Positions 26,885-33,680 of a stretch of DNA of 64,000 nucleotides are shown here, piece after piece. The notes beneath the pieces are model-generated. The model saw only the letters and a list, made by a program, of their open reading frames with translations, did not search any database and had not been told where the DNA came from. Source of the DNA: Lachnospiraceae bacterium (lineage in GTDB: Bacteria; Bacillota; Clostridia; Lachnospirales; Lachnospiraceae). The stretch spans positions 1-64,000 of the forward strand of contig JAFLTE010000012.1 in NCBI GenBank assembly GCA_022510565.1, written 5' to 3'. A program made the position numbers and the translations under genes. Position 1 is the first letter of the stretch. Each line of letters opens with the position of its first letter.

Positions 26885-27964
26885 TTGTTAAGAACGATTA
26901 TCTTATTTCTGATTATTTTCGGTGTCGTGGTGATTTCCCACGAGTTCGGGCATTTTATCATAGGAAGACGCAACGGTATCCGGGTGATCGAATTTGCAGT
27001 CGGTATGGGTCCGACATTGTTTTCTTTTGAAAAAGGCGGGGTAAAATATTCGTTAAAACTTCTGCCCATAGGCGGTGCTTGTATGTTCGACGGAGAGGAC
27101 GGTATGGCGGCGCAGGAAAAAGAGGCGGAAGTAATAAGGGATGATACTGAAGGAATGGCGTTTACGGAAGCGGCTGTGTGGAAACGAATTGCCACTGTCT
27201 TTGCCGGTCCCTTCTTTAACTTTATACTTGCTTTTGTGGTTGCGATTATCCTGACTGCATTTTCCGGAGCGGATTTGCCGGTGGTCGGACAGATTGCCGA
27301 GGGTTCCGCGGCAGAGGAGGCGGGGCTTATGTCGGGAGATGTGATTACACAGATTAATCACGAGACAATCCATTTTTACCGTGAAGTCATGGTGATTTCC
27401 GCCATGAACAAGGGTGAGACTCTGGAAATTCATTATACCCGCGACGGACAAAAAGGAGTTGCCAGTGTGACACCGCGTTATGATGAGGATGACGGGCGTT
27501 ATTATATCGGTATTGTGGGAGCGGGAGAGTATCTGGAGTGTAATCCGCTGCAGGTATTTCAGTACGGTCTCTATGAGGTGGAATATTACGCCAAGACGAC
27601 ATATAAGAGCCTTGGGATGTTAATTCGCGGCCAGGTGTCGAGGGATGATGTGTCAGGGCCCGTCGGCATTGCACAGTTTGTAGGAGAGAGCTATGACCAG
27701 GCAGAGGAGAATTACGGCACATCCTCAGCAATTTTGACAATGCTTGAGATTGTAGTGCTTTTGTCTGTCAATCTGGGGATTTTGAATTTATTACCTCTTC
27801 CGGCGCTGGACGGTGGAAGGTTGCTCTTCATGTTTGTGGAAGTAGTGCGCGGCAAGCCGGTTTCTCCTGAAAAAGAGGGATTGGTCCACTTTGCGGGATT
27901 GGTCGTGTTCATGGTTTTGATGGTGTTTATCATGTACAATGATATTATGAAGATTGTGCAGTAA
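26885..27964 (+). CDS. rseP: RseP/RasP site-2 zinc metalloprotease
   Basis: An intramembrane protease (359 aa) that cleaves anti-sigma factors and signal peptide remnants. It shows the catalytic HEFGH in the first membrane helix, a PDZ domain (about 125-200, EEAGLMSGDVITQIN) and the second metal motif NLLPLPALDGGR in a later helix. The frame is open from a TTG at 26870, but TTG 26885 follows GGAG (26872-26875) with nine bases and starts MLRTIILFL like other family members. The GGAG lies in the last codons of dxr. Confidence 0.93.
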   Translation: MLRTIILFLIIFGVVVISHEFGHFIIGRRNGIRVIEFAVGMGPTLFSFEKGGVKYSLKLLPIGGACMFDGEDGMAAQEKEAEVIRDDTEGMAFTEAAVWKRIATVFAGPFFNFILAFVVAIILTAFSGADLPVVGQIAEGSAAEEAGLMSGDVITQINHETIHFYREVMVISAMNKGETLEIHYTRDGQKGVASVTPRYDEDDGRYYIGIVGAGEYLECNPLQVFQYGLYEVEYYAKTTYKSLGMLIRGQVSRDDVSGPVGIAQFVGESYDQAEENYGTSSAILTMLEIVVLLSVNLGILNLLPLPALDGGRLLFMFVEVVRGKPVSPEKEGLVHFAGLVVFMVLMVFIMYNDIMKIVQ

Positions 27965-27972
27965 TTTTTGTG

Positions 27973-28001
27973 TTGCTTAGTCAATTTATATACTGTATAC
28001 T
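27973..28001 (+). promoter_or_regulatory. Sigma-A type promoter for the PP2C/kinase pair
   Basis: TTGCTT, 17-base spacer, TATACT. Predicted start of transcription is near 28008, immediately before the hairpin at 28011. This gives the islet its own transcription start independent of the rseP operon. Confidence 0.75.
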
Positions 28002-28010
28002 AATCCTATC

Positions 28011-28029
28011 GGGGTTCATTCTGAACCCC
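28011..28029 (+). other. 5' hairpin of the PP2C/kinase transcript
   Basis: GGGGTTCA, loop TTC, TGAACCCC: a perfect 8-bp stem at the predicted 5' end of the mRNA. No T tract follows, so it is a 5' stabilising stem or operator rather than a terminator of rseP. Confidence 0.55.
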
Positions 28030-28099
28030 AGAGTATATGGTTCTTGCGGGATTCCCGCGATGTTCCGAGAGATGTTTAATAGTGACAAAGGAGGGAAAA

Positions 28100-28903
28100 G
28101 TGAAGTATTTGACAAGTGTATATTGGGAGCGTGGCAGAGAGGCGGACACTAATCAGGATTCGCTTGTTTTGCTGCAGGTGTTGACTGCGAGAGGAAGAGT
28201 ACTTATGGCGGCAGTCTGCGACGGCATGGGTGGGCTGGCACAGGGAGAGTGGGCGAGCGGCTACGTGACGCAGAGGCTTCAGGAATGGTTCTACGAGTCA
28301 CTGCTTCGCTCCGTTCGGAAAAAGAAGCCATACTGGGTTATCAGGCGTTCTCTTGACAGGCTTGTATACCATATGCAGGAGCAAATTACACTCTATGGTG
28401 AGCGGGAGGGGATTCGTCTTGGTACAACCATGACGGTGCTTGTATTGTGGGAAAAGACTTATCTTATCTGGCATCTGGGGGACACTAGGGCATATCATTT
28501 TCAGACGGCAGGAAGATCAGGTCTTTTTGGTGGAATGAAGAGCGGCAGAGGGATGTGTCAGACTCATACGGCAGGCAAAAACGGAAAAGGTATGTCAGGG
28601 GCGGTCTGTCTGACAAAAGACCATATAAAAGGTAGAAATCAACTGACTAAGTGCGTGGGAAGCTTCGGTTATGAGAGACCTGACTTTCAGTTAGGCGTAG
28701 TGCAAGCGGGGCAGGGAATACTTTTGTGCTCTGACGGATTCAGGCATTATGTGGAGGAATCAGAGTTTGCGGATGTACTTGATCCGGAGCAGATTAGGGA
28801 GGAGCAGCAGATTGCCCGTAGGCTACATGAAATCGGGGATGTCTGCATGAAAAGAGGCGAGAAGGATAATATGTCGGCGGTGTATGTGAAGGTGGAGAGG
28901 TGA
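28100..28903 (+). CDS. PP2C-family Ser/Thr protein phosphatase
   Basis: A soluble metal-dependent phosphatase (267 aa). Motifs in order: READTNQDS, AVCDGMGGLAQG (metal Asp and Gly), RLGTTMTVLVL, WHLGDTRAYHF, LLCSDGFRHYV and KDNMSAVYVKV. It removes phosphates placed by the neighbouring kinase. GTG 28100 is chosen over a longer open frame from 28037 because AAAGGAGGG lies just upstream and the protein then starts close to the conserved domain. A loop of about 45 residues after RAYHF is an insert rich in G, K and R. Confidence 0.9.
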   Translation: MKYLTSVYWERGREADTNQDSLVLLQVLTARGRVLMAAVCDGMGGLAQGEWASGYVTQRLQEWFYESLLRSVRKKKPYWVIRRSLDRLVYHMQEQITLYGEREGIRLGTTMTVLVLWEKTYLIWHLGDTRAYHFQTAGRSGLFGGMKSGRGMCQTHTAGKNGKGMSGAVCLTKDHIKGRNQLTKCVGSFGYERPDFQLGVVQAGQGILLCSDGFRHYVEESEFADVLDPEQIREEQQIARRLHEIGDVCMKRGEKDNMSAVYVKVER

Positions 28904-28939
28904 TATTTGTGTAATCTATGTAAGAAAGGAGAATAAGAA

Positions 28940-29851
28940 ATGGAAAACGCAGAGCATATCGGAAAATACGTGGTTATCAGAGCACTCGGACAAGGCGGGG
29001 AAGGATGCGTGTGTCTGGCGCGGGATGAGGACTTACAGCGTCTTGTGGCAATCAAGAAGATGAATCGGACAGAGCAGGATGGCGAGGAGGAAAAGCGGCT
29101 CATGAAGGAGGCGGATTTCTTACAGCAACTCAGGCATCCTATGCTGCCGGTTGTCTATGATCTTCTGTGGGAAGATGCATGGTATCTGGTGATGGAGTAT
29201 ATTCAAGGTACGAACTTGCATGACTATATTGAGCGGAATGGAGCTGTGCAGGAGGAGCAGGCATGTGTATGGGCTGAGCAGTTGTTGGATATTTTATTAT
29301 ATTTGCACACGAGAAAAACACCTGTTATTTATAGAGATATGAAGCCGAATAACATTATGGTTTGTCCGGACGGACGTTTAAAGCTGGTGGACTTCGGCGC
29401 AGCTTACAGGCGAAGTTTCGGAGGTGAGCCGGAGCGTGGTATGGCGGCAACACCGGGCTTCTCAGCACCGGAACAGCTCGGATATCGAGGAATGTCGGAA
29501 CATGGAGAACGGATGAAAACAAGGGAAATGCAACATGAAAGGCAGAGGCCGTACGCGGACGAGAGAAGTGATATCTATGCCTTTGGCAAGGTGATGTACT
29601 ATATCGTCACGGGGGCAGACCCTGCCAAACATCCCTATGCGTCGCTGCCCATACGCGATTATCAGCCGTTGTTGTCGGACAGGCTGGAACGTCTTATTCG
29701 TAAATGCATTAGGGACAATCCAAGGGAACGCTATCAGGTTGTGTCGGAAATAAGAAGGGATTTGGACAAATGTAAAAGAGGGAGGCATCGGTTACGCCGC
29801 AAGTCTTTTATCAGGGTGATTGAGAAGCAGGTGTGGCTGACGGAGGGGTGA
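28940..29851 (+). CDS. Soluble Ser/Thr protein kinase (Hanks type, no PASTA)
   Basis: A 303-aa kinase domain protein. It shows the glycine loop GQGGEGCVCLAR, VAIKKMN (ATP lysine), the catalytic loop YRDMKPNNIM (Tyr in place of the usual His of HRD), LVDFGAAYRR (DFG) and TPGFSAPEQ. Unlike PrkC it has no transmembrane helix and no PASTA repeats; the C-terminus is short and basic. Paired with the PP2C gene 36 bases upstream, which suggests a reversible phosphorylation switch for an unknown target. AAGGAG precedes the ATG. Confidence 0.93.
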   Translation: MENAEHIGKYVVIRALGQGGEGCVCLARDEDLQRLVAIKKMNRTEQDGEEEKRLMKEADFLQQLRHPMLPVVYDLLWEDAWYLVMEYIQGTNLHDYIERNGAVQEEQACVWAEQLLDILLYLHTRKTPVIYRDMKPNNIMVCPDGRLKLVDFGAAYRRSFGGEPERGMAATPGFSAPEQLGYRGMSEHGERMKTREMQHERQRPYADERSDIYAFGKVMYYIVTGADPAKHPYASLPIRDYQPLLSDRLERLIRKCIRDNPRERYQVVSEIRRDLDKCKRGRHRLRRKSFIRVIEKQVWLTEG

Positions 29852-29858
29852 GGACTAT

Positions 29859-30095
29859 ATGTATGAAAAACCAGACATAATCATGAATCCCGATTACATA
29901 GGTGTAAATCCCAATGAACAGGGTATAAGCATAGAACTTATAAAGAGATATGCTGACAATGTAATGCTTGGAATTAAATTGGACATGGCTGGAGAATATC
30001 TATATGTGTTTACCATGCACGATATACAAGAATCTAAAATTTTAAGAAGATTGCATAGTGGAAGAATCAAAGTATTTTCCGTTGACAATCAATAG
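29859..30095 (+). CDS. 78-aa protein, possible PBECR-type nuclease-like domain
   Basis: Not firmly recognised. The product has NPDYIGVNPNEQGISIELI, DNVMLGIKLDMAGEYLYVF, and QESKILRRLHSGRIKVF, a pattern that recalls PBECR (phage barnase-EndoU-ColicinE5/D-RelE-like) domains found in polyvalent phage and conjugative-element proteins, but this rests on memory of the pattern only. If so it is a short fragment of a larger protein. Start ATG is near GGAGGGG in the end of the kinase gene. Base composition shifts to A+T-rich here. Confidence 0.45.
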   Translation: MYEKPDIIMNPDYIGVNPNEQGISIELIKRYADNVMLGIKLDMAGEYLYVFTMHDIQESKILRRLHSGRIKVFSVDNQ

Positions 30096-30101
30096 TATAT
30101 T

Positions 30102-30263
30102 ATGGATAAGAAAAAATATGATAATAGTAAGCATAATTATTTTGAGGTCGGAAATGGTTCCCGACACACTCTGAAAAGAGTACCTGAGATGATGGATACA
30201 CCGCCCATCCAAAATAATTATGCTTTTATTATTATGAAAAAAGAAGCGAGTACGCCGCTTTAG
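30102..30263 (+). other. Possible 53-aa ORF across the inverted-repeat element
   Basis: An ATG frame (MDKKKYDNSKHNYF...) stays open to TAG at 30261. No clear ribosome binding site precedes it, and the same bases form a long inverted repeat with three internal hairpins, so coding may be accidental. Reported as an alternative reading of 30121-30235. Confidence 0.2.
30121..30235 (+). repeat. 115-bp inverted-repeat element with three internal hairpins
   Basis: Arms 30129-30143 and 30211-30225 are perfect 15-bp inverted copies (AAGCATAATTATTTT / AAAATAATTATGCTT). With a two-base bulge (30226-30227) the pairing extends eight more pairs outward, to 30121 and 30235. Inside are three hairpins: GTCGGAA...TTCCcGAC (30147-30165), ACTCT-GAAA-AGAGT with a GNRA tetraloop (30168-30181) and GATGG...CCATC (30191-30209). 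This is a closed multibranch fold, either a structured RNA or a small foldback mobile element. No family recognised. Confidence 0.6.
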
Positions 30264-30299
30264 TCCCAAGGACTGTACGGTTGAAAACCGCTTCTTTTT
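30238..30299 (+). terminator. Terminator-like long stem with internal hairpins
   Basis: AAAAAGAAGCG (30238-30248) pairs perfectly with CGCTTCTTTTT (30289-30299). Inside are AGTCC-CAA-GGACT (30262-30274) and GGTT/AACC (30279-30289). The T-rich right arm suggests transcription termination after the kinase/78-aa genes, though the T residues are partly in the stem. The -35 box of the next promoter lies within it. Confidence 0.5.
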
Positions 30300-30309
30300 A
30301 CGTTAGAAT
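30281..30309 (+). promoter_or_regulatory. Promoter predicting a leaderless methyltransferase mRNA
   Basis: TTGAAA, 17-base spacer, TAGAAT. The predicted transcription start (about 30316) falls next to the ATG at 30317, and no ribosome binding site is visible, so translation would be leaderless. Confidence 0.6.
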
Positions 30310-30316
30310 ATATTTC

Positions 30317-31090
30317 ATGGACAATAAATTATTTAACAGTAAAAGAATAGCAAGCGGGTATGCTAATGACAGACCTTGGCTTCATAAGTCTGTTATCGAA
30401 CAGATAAAAGCGGATTTTGCCGATAAAATACCTTTTCAAAACGGCCTTGATGTAGGCTGTGGGGCAGGTTTGTCCACTAAGGCGCTAAAGCTGATTTGCA
30501 ATAAAGTCACAGGCACGGATATATCGGAGGAAATGGTTCATATATGCAAGACACAGTATGATGCTCCTGAATTTACTTTTTATGCTGCCAAAGCTGAGGA
30601 AACTGAAACAGCGCAAATTCCCTACGACATTGTAACTGCGGCAGGAGTAGTCGATTGGGTAGATAGGGACAGATTTCTGGCAAATATGAAGCAGGTCATG
30701 TCCCCGAATGCACCGCTCATCATATATGATTTCTGGATATCGGACAAGATGTTAGGAAATAGCACATATACTGACTGGTATCAAAATCAATATTTAGCTA
30801 AGTTCCCCAAACCTCCCAGAAATGAGACTGTATGGGAGCAAAAGGATATACAGCCAGACTTTTTTCTCATCAAGCAGACAATGTGTGAAATGAAGTATGA
30901 ATTTGACATGGACTCCTTTATACGGTTTATGATGACACAAACGAACATAAATTCAAAAATCGAGAGTGGCAATATGACGGAGGAAGAGGTACATGGATGG
31001 ATGCGGCAAACGTTGATTCCCATATTTCAAGGACAGAGACAGACTCTGATTTTTGACGGATATATTCGGATTTATGTACGGGGAACGTGA
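30317..31090 (+). CDS. Class I SAM-dependent methyltransferase
   Basis: A 257-aa protein with a Rossmann methyltransferase core: motif I LDVGCGAGLSTKAL near residue 37, motif II GTDISEEMVHICK, then YDIVTAAGVVDWVD (motif IV region). The substrate cannot be told from sequence; relatives act on small molecules or quinones. The frame is open from a TTG at 30281 but that codon belongs to the promoter, and ATG 30317 gives a normal N-terminus. A+T-rich codons differ from the surrounding housekeeping genes, consistent with acquisition. Confidence 0.85.
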   Translation: MDNKLFNSKRIASGYANDRPWLHKSVIEQIKADFADKIPFQNGLDVGCGAGLSTKALKLICNKVTGTDISEEMVHICKTQYDAPEFTFYAAKAEETETAQIPYDIVTAAGVVDWVDRDRFLANMKQVMSPNAPLIIYDFWISDKMLGNSTYTDWYQNQYLAKFPKPPRNETVWEQKDIQPDFFLIKQTMCEMKYEFDMDSFIRFMMTQTNINSKIESGNMTEEEVHGWMRQTLIPIFQGQRQTLIFDGYIRIYVRGT

Positions 31091-31124
31091 AATTCACAGA
31101 GAACAACATTTGCAGAGGAAAATT

Positions 31125-31571
31125 ATGAAAAAAAGAATTGTTGATGAGGAAATCATTCTGGTTCCGTATTATCCAAATTATGAAGTGGCAATGGAATGGT
31201 ATCAGGATTTAGAATTATGTAAACAGGTTGATAACATTGATTCTGTATATTCACCGGACAGATTGAAAAGCATGTACGATTATTTATCTGCTCACGGAGA
31301 TTGTTATTATATTGAATATAAAAATGGTTTGGTTGGAGATGTTTCACTAACAGACAATAGAGTGAGTATTGTTATTTGTAAGGAGTATCAAAATCGGCAT
31401 ATTGGCAGGCGATGTATAAAAAATATAATTGAATTGGCTAAGGAAAAGGGCTTAGCTCAGGTAAAAGCCGAGATATATTCTTTTAACAAGCAAAGTCAAC
31501 ATATGTTCCTATCGGTTGGCTTTGAGCATTTTGAAAACGACTGGTATGTTTTCAATATAAACGAGATATAG
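31125..31571 (+). CDS. GNAT-family N-acetyltransferase
   Basis: A 148-aa acetyltransferase. It shows beta strands typical of GNAT, the acetyl-CoA loop region CKEYQNRHIGRRCIKNII (Q/RxxGxG/A variant: NRHIGRR) and the C-terminal FNKQSQHMFLSVGFEHFE (N-x-x-A/S...GF). Start ATG 31125 follows AGAGGAAAATT. Substrate unknown; the family modifies amino groups of proteins, antibiotics or polyamines. A+T-rich like its neighbours, 34 bases after the methyltransferase. Confidence 0.85.
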   Translation: MKKRIVDEEIILVPYYPNYEVAMEWYQDLELCKQVDNIDSVYSPDRLKSMYDYLSAHGDCYYIEYKNGLVGDVSLTDNRVSIVICKEYQNRHIGRRCIKNIIELAKEKGLAQVKAEIYSFNKQSQHMFLSVGFEHFENDWYVFNINEI

Positions 31572-31615
31572 ATTCAGCTTAAAAGTTTGTTAAAAAATAG
31601 AGAGGACTGGCTATT

Positions 31616-32344
31616 ATGAATCAGTTGCTTTGCTCCACAGGCGCAATCATAACACGCAAAAACAACAGAAATCATCATTTGTTGGCTGATATTGCTCCAA
31701 AGATTCATTGTGATGGTTTTGAGTTTATGATGTACCAATCCTGGTATGACACATGGGAACAAATTGCAAGTGACCTGGCAGGAATGTCTTTATCATTTCC
31801 GGTATTTCATGTGGAGAAATGCGTGGGGCAGGGATTAAGTCGTAACGAGGAAGGCGATAATGAGCAGGCGCAAAAACTTTTTGAGATTAACTGCATTATG
31901 GCACAGAGAATCGGTGCGCAAAAGCTGGTGATGCACTTGTGGGACGGAATACCTTCAGACAGCAATATCGAAAATAATATAGAGCAGTATGCTTATCTTA
32001 ACGAGATTGCTCAAAACTACGGATTGCTTTTAACAATAGAGAATGTTGTATGCAACCAAGAAAATCCGTTGTTACATTTTGAAGAATTAAAACAAAAATA
32101 TCCGGATATTGCATTTACATTCGATGTGAAATTTGCACAGTTCCATGACCAACTCGATTTGGCACTTAGTGATGGATACAGATGGTTATGGGCTGGGGCT
32201 GTCCGCCATCTGCACATCAGCGACTATGCCGGTGGCTACAAAGAATGGGACAGGCTTAAAAGCCTTCATCCCGGCGAGGGAAGAATTAACTATGATAAGC
32301 TGAACGGCAGTCTGGATTATCTGCGGGGATTGACGGAGGCATAG
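31616..32344 (+). CDS. Sugar phosphate isomerase/epimerase-like TIM barrel (AP endonuclease 2 superfamily), possibly C-terminally short
   Basis: A 242-aa TIM-barrel protein. Metal-site regions are visible: TIENV (Glu), FTFDVKFAQFHDQ (Asp, His), RHLHISDY (His, Asp) and HPGEGRINYDKL. The family usually ends with a further strand carrying a Glu (GYxGxxxLE pattern) after the last helix; here the protein stops at LDYLRGLTEA, so the last strand may be missing. The stop is seven bases before the ICMT remnant, so a deletion junction is plausible. Weak ribosome binding site AGAGAGGAC upstream. Confidence 0.7.
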   Translation: MNQLLCSTGAIITRKNNRNHHLLADIAPKIHCDGFEFMMYQSWYDTWEQIASDLAGMSLSFPVFHVEKCVGQGLSRNEEGDNEQAQKLFEINCIMAQRIGAQKLVMHLWDGIPSDSNIENNIEQYAYLNEIAQNYGLLLTIENVVCNQENPLLHFEELKQKYPDIAFTFDVKFAQFHDQLDLALSDGYRWLWAGAVRHLHISDYAGGYKEWDRLKSLHPGEGRINYDKLNGSLDYLRGLTEA

Positions 32345-32350
32345 AGCGAA

Positions 32351-32493
32351 ATGATTTTCCAAATAATAGCGATTGTTATTTTACTGGCATTTTATAGCTG
32401 TTATTTATAAAGGAGAAATTTCTGCTTTCTGTATTTGGAGAAGAATACCTGGATTATAGGAAAAAGGTTTGCAGATATATCGGCAGGAGATAA
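32351..32493 (+). pseudogene. Internally deleted isoprenylcysteine-methyltransferase-like gene
   Basis: ATG 32351 opens a 19-residue frame MIFQIIAIVILLAFYSCYL, a hydrophobic start typical of bacterial ICMT-family membrane methyltransferases, then hits TAA at 32408. A different frame, from about 32410 to TAA 32491, encodes KEKFLLSVFGEEYLDYRKK and VCRYIGRR, matching the C-terminal end of the same family. The whole middle (membrane helices and cofactor site) is missing. This is a deletion remnant. Family assignment is from remembered motif pattern. Confidence 0.6.
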
Positions 32494-32544
32494 GTATTAT
32501 GGAATTAGTGATATAATCAGGCAATTTTAGTTAGTAGAATGGCA

Positions 32545-32573
32545 TGGACTGGAATTTATGCGAGGTGTATAAT
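32545..32573 (+). promoter_or_regulatory. Promoter upstream of ispG
   Basis: TGGACT, 17-base spacer, TATAAT (perfect -10). Predicted transcription start is about 39 bases before the ispG ATG. It restores transcription of ispG-polC after the islet. Confidence 0.6.
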
Positions 32574-32618
32574 AATGGGAAATAAATTGATTCAAGGCTT
32601 AGAAAGCGAGGAGCAATC

Positions 32619-33674
32619 ATGCATCGTGAGAATACGAAAGTAGTACATATCGGAGACAAGGTAATCGGCGGCGGAAATCCCATACTGATTCAGTCCATGA
32701 CAAATACAAAGACAGAGGATGTGGAGGCGACGGTAGCCCAGATTCTGCGCTTAGAGCAGGCCGGATGCGAGATTATTCGCTGTACGGTACCTACCATGGA
32801 GGCTGCGGAGGCAATTAAGCAGATTAAGTCAAGAATTAACATTCCTCTTGTGGCGGACATCCATTTCGATTACAAGATGGCGATTGCAGCCATGGAGAAT
32901 GGTGCAGACAAAATTCGTATCAATCCGGGCAACATAGGCAGCAGGGATAATGTGGCTGCAGTCGTTTCGGTGGCAAAAGAACGCAATATTCCGATTCGCG
33001 TAGGCGTTAACAGTGGCTCTTTGGAGAAGGAGTTGGTGGAGAAGTATCACGGTGTGACGGCGGAGGGAATTGTCGAGAGCGCATTGGACAAGGTGAGAAT
33101 CATTGAGGATTTGGGTTATGACAATATGGTAATCAGCATCAAATCCTCTGATGTGCTGATGTGTGTGCGTGCCCATGAGGTGCTTGCCGAAAAGACGAAA
33201 TATCCGCTGCACGTAGGAATTACCGAGTCGGGCACGGTGCAGAGCGGAAATATTAAGTCGGCTATTGGGCTTGGAATTATTCTAAATCAAGGCATAGGCG
33301 ATACGATTCGTGTATCTTTAACAGGCGACCCGGTGGAGGAAATCAAGTCGGCGAAGTTGATTCTGCGCACATTAGGGCTGCGCAAAGGCGGTATTGAAGT
33401 AGTATCCTGCCCTACCTGCGGCAGAACCCGTATAGATTTGATTGGCCTTGCCAATCAGGTGGAAGAGATGGTAGCGGATATTCCGCTTGACATTAAGGTA
33501 GCCGTAATGGGCTGTGCCGTCAACGGACCGGGTGAAGCGAAGGAAGCGGATATCGGCATAGCGGGAGGTCTGGGCGAAGGACTGCTGATTAAGAAAGGCG
33601 AGATTATAAAAAAAGTGCCGGAAGAGCAGTTGCTTGATACGCTGCGGGAAGAGCTTTTAAACTGGGAGGCGTAG
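32619..33674 (+). CDS. ispG: 4-hydroxy-3-methylbut-2-enyl diphosphate synthase (IspG/GcpE)
   Basis: IspG (351 aa) is the iron-sulfur enzyme for the sixth MEP step. It has the N-terminal TIM barrel ([25 protein letters not shown]) and the C-terminal Fe-S domain with Cys ligands in SCPTCGR and [30 protein letters not shown] lies before ATG 32619. Six bases separate it from polC, so the two are probably co-transcribed. Confidence 0.97.
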   Translation: MHRENTKVVHIGDKVIGGGNPILIQSMTNTKTEDVEATVAQILRLEQAGCEIIRCTVPTMEAAEAIKQIKSRINIPLVADIHFDYKMAIAAMENGADKIRINPGNIGSRDNVAAVVSVAKERNIPIRVGVNSGSLEKELVEKYHGVTAEGIVESALDKVRIIEDLGYDNMVISIKSSDVLMCVRAHEVLAEKTKYPLHVGITESGTVQSGNIKSAIGLGIILNQGIGDTIRVSLTGDPVEEIKSAKLILRTLGLRKGGIEVVSCPTCGRTRIDLIGLANQVEEMVADIPLDIKVAVMGCAVNGPGEAKEADIGIAGGLGEGLLIKKGEIIKKVPEEQLLDTLREELLNWEA

Positions 33675-33680
33675 GCTGAA

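Noticed and set aside
30121-30299. Retron-type msr/msd, because of end inverted repeats and internal stems
   Set aside because: No reverse transcriptase gene follows; the next gene is a methyltransferase, and no msd-like long stem or branching G site was found.
32574-32642. 22-codon frame [10 protein letters not shown]... before and overlapping ispG
   Set aside because: No ribosome binding site: its ATG starts right at the -10 box, before the predicted transcription start.
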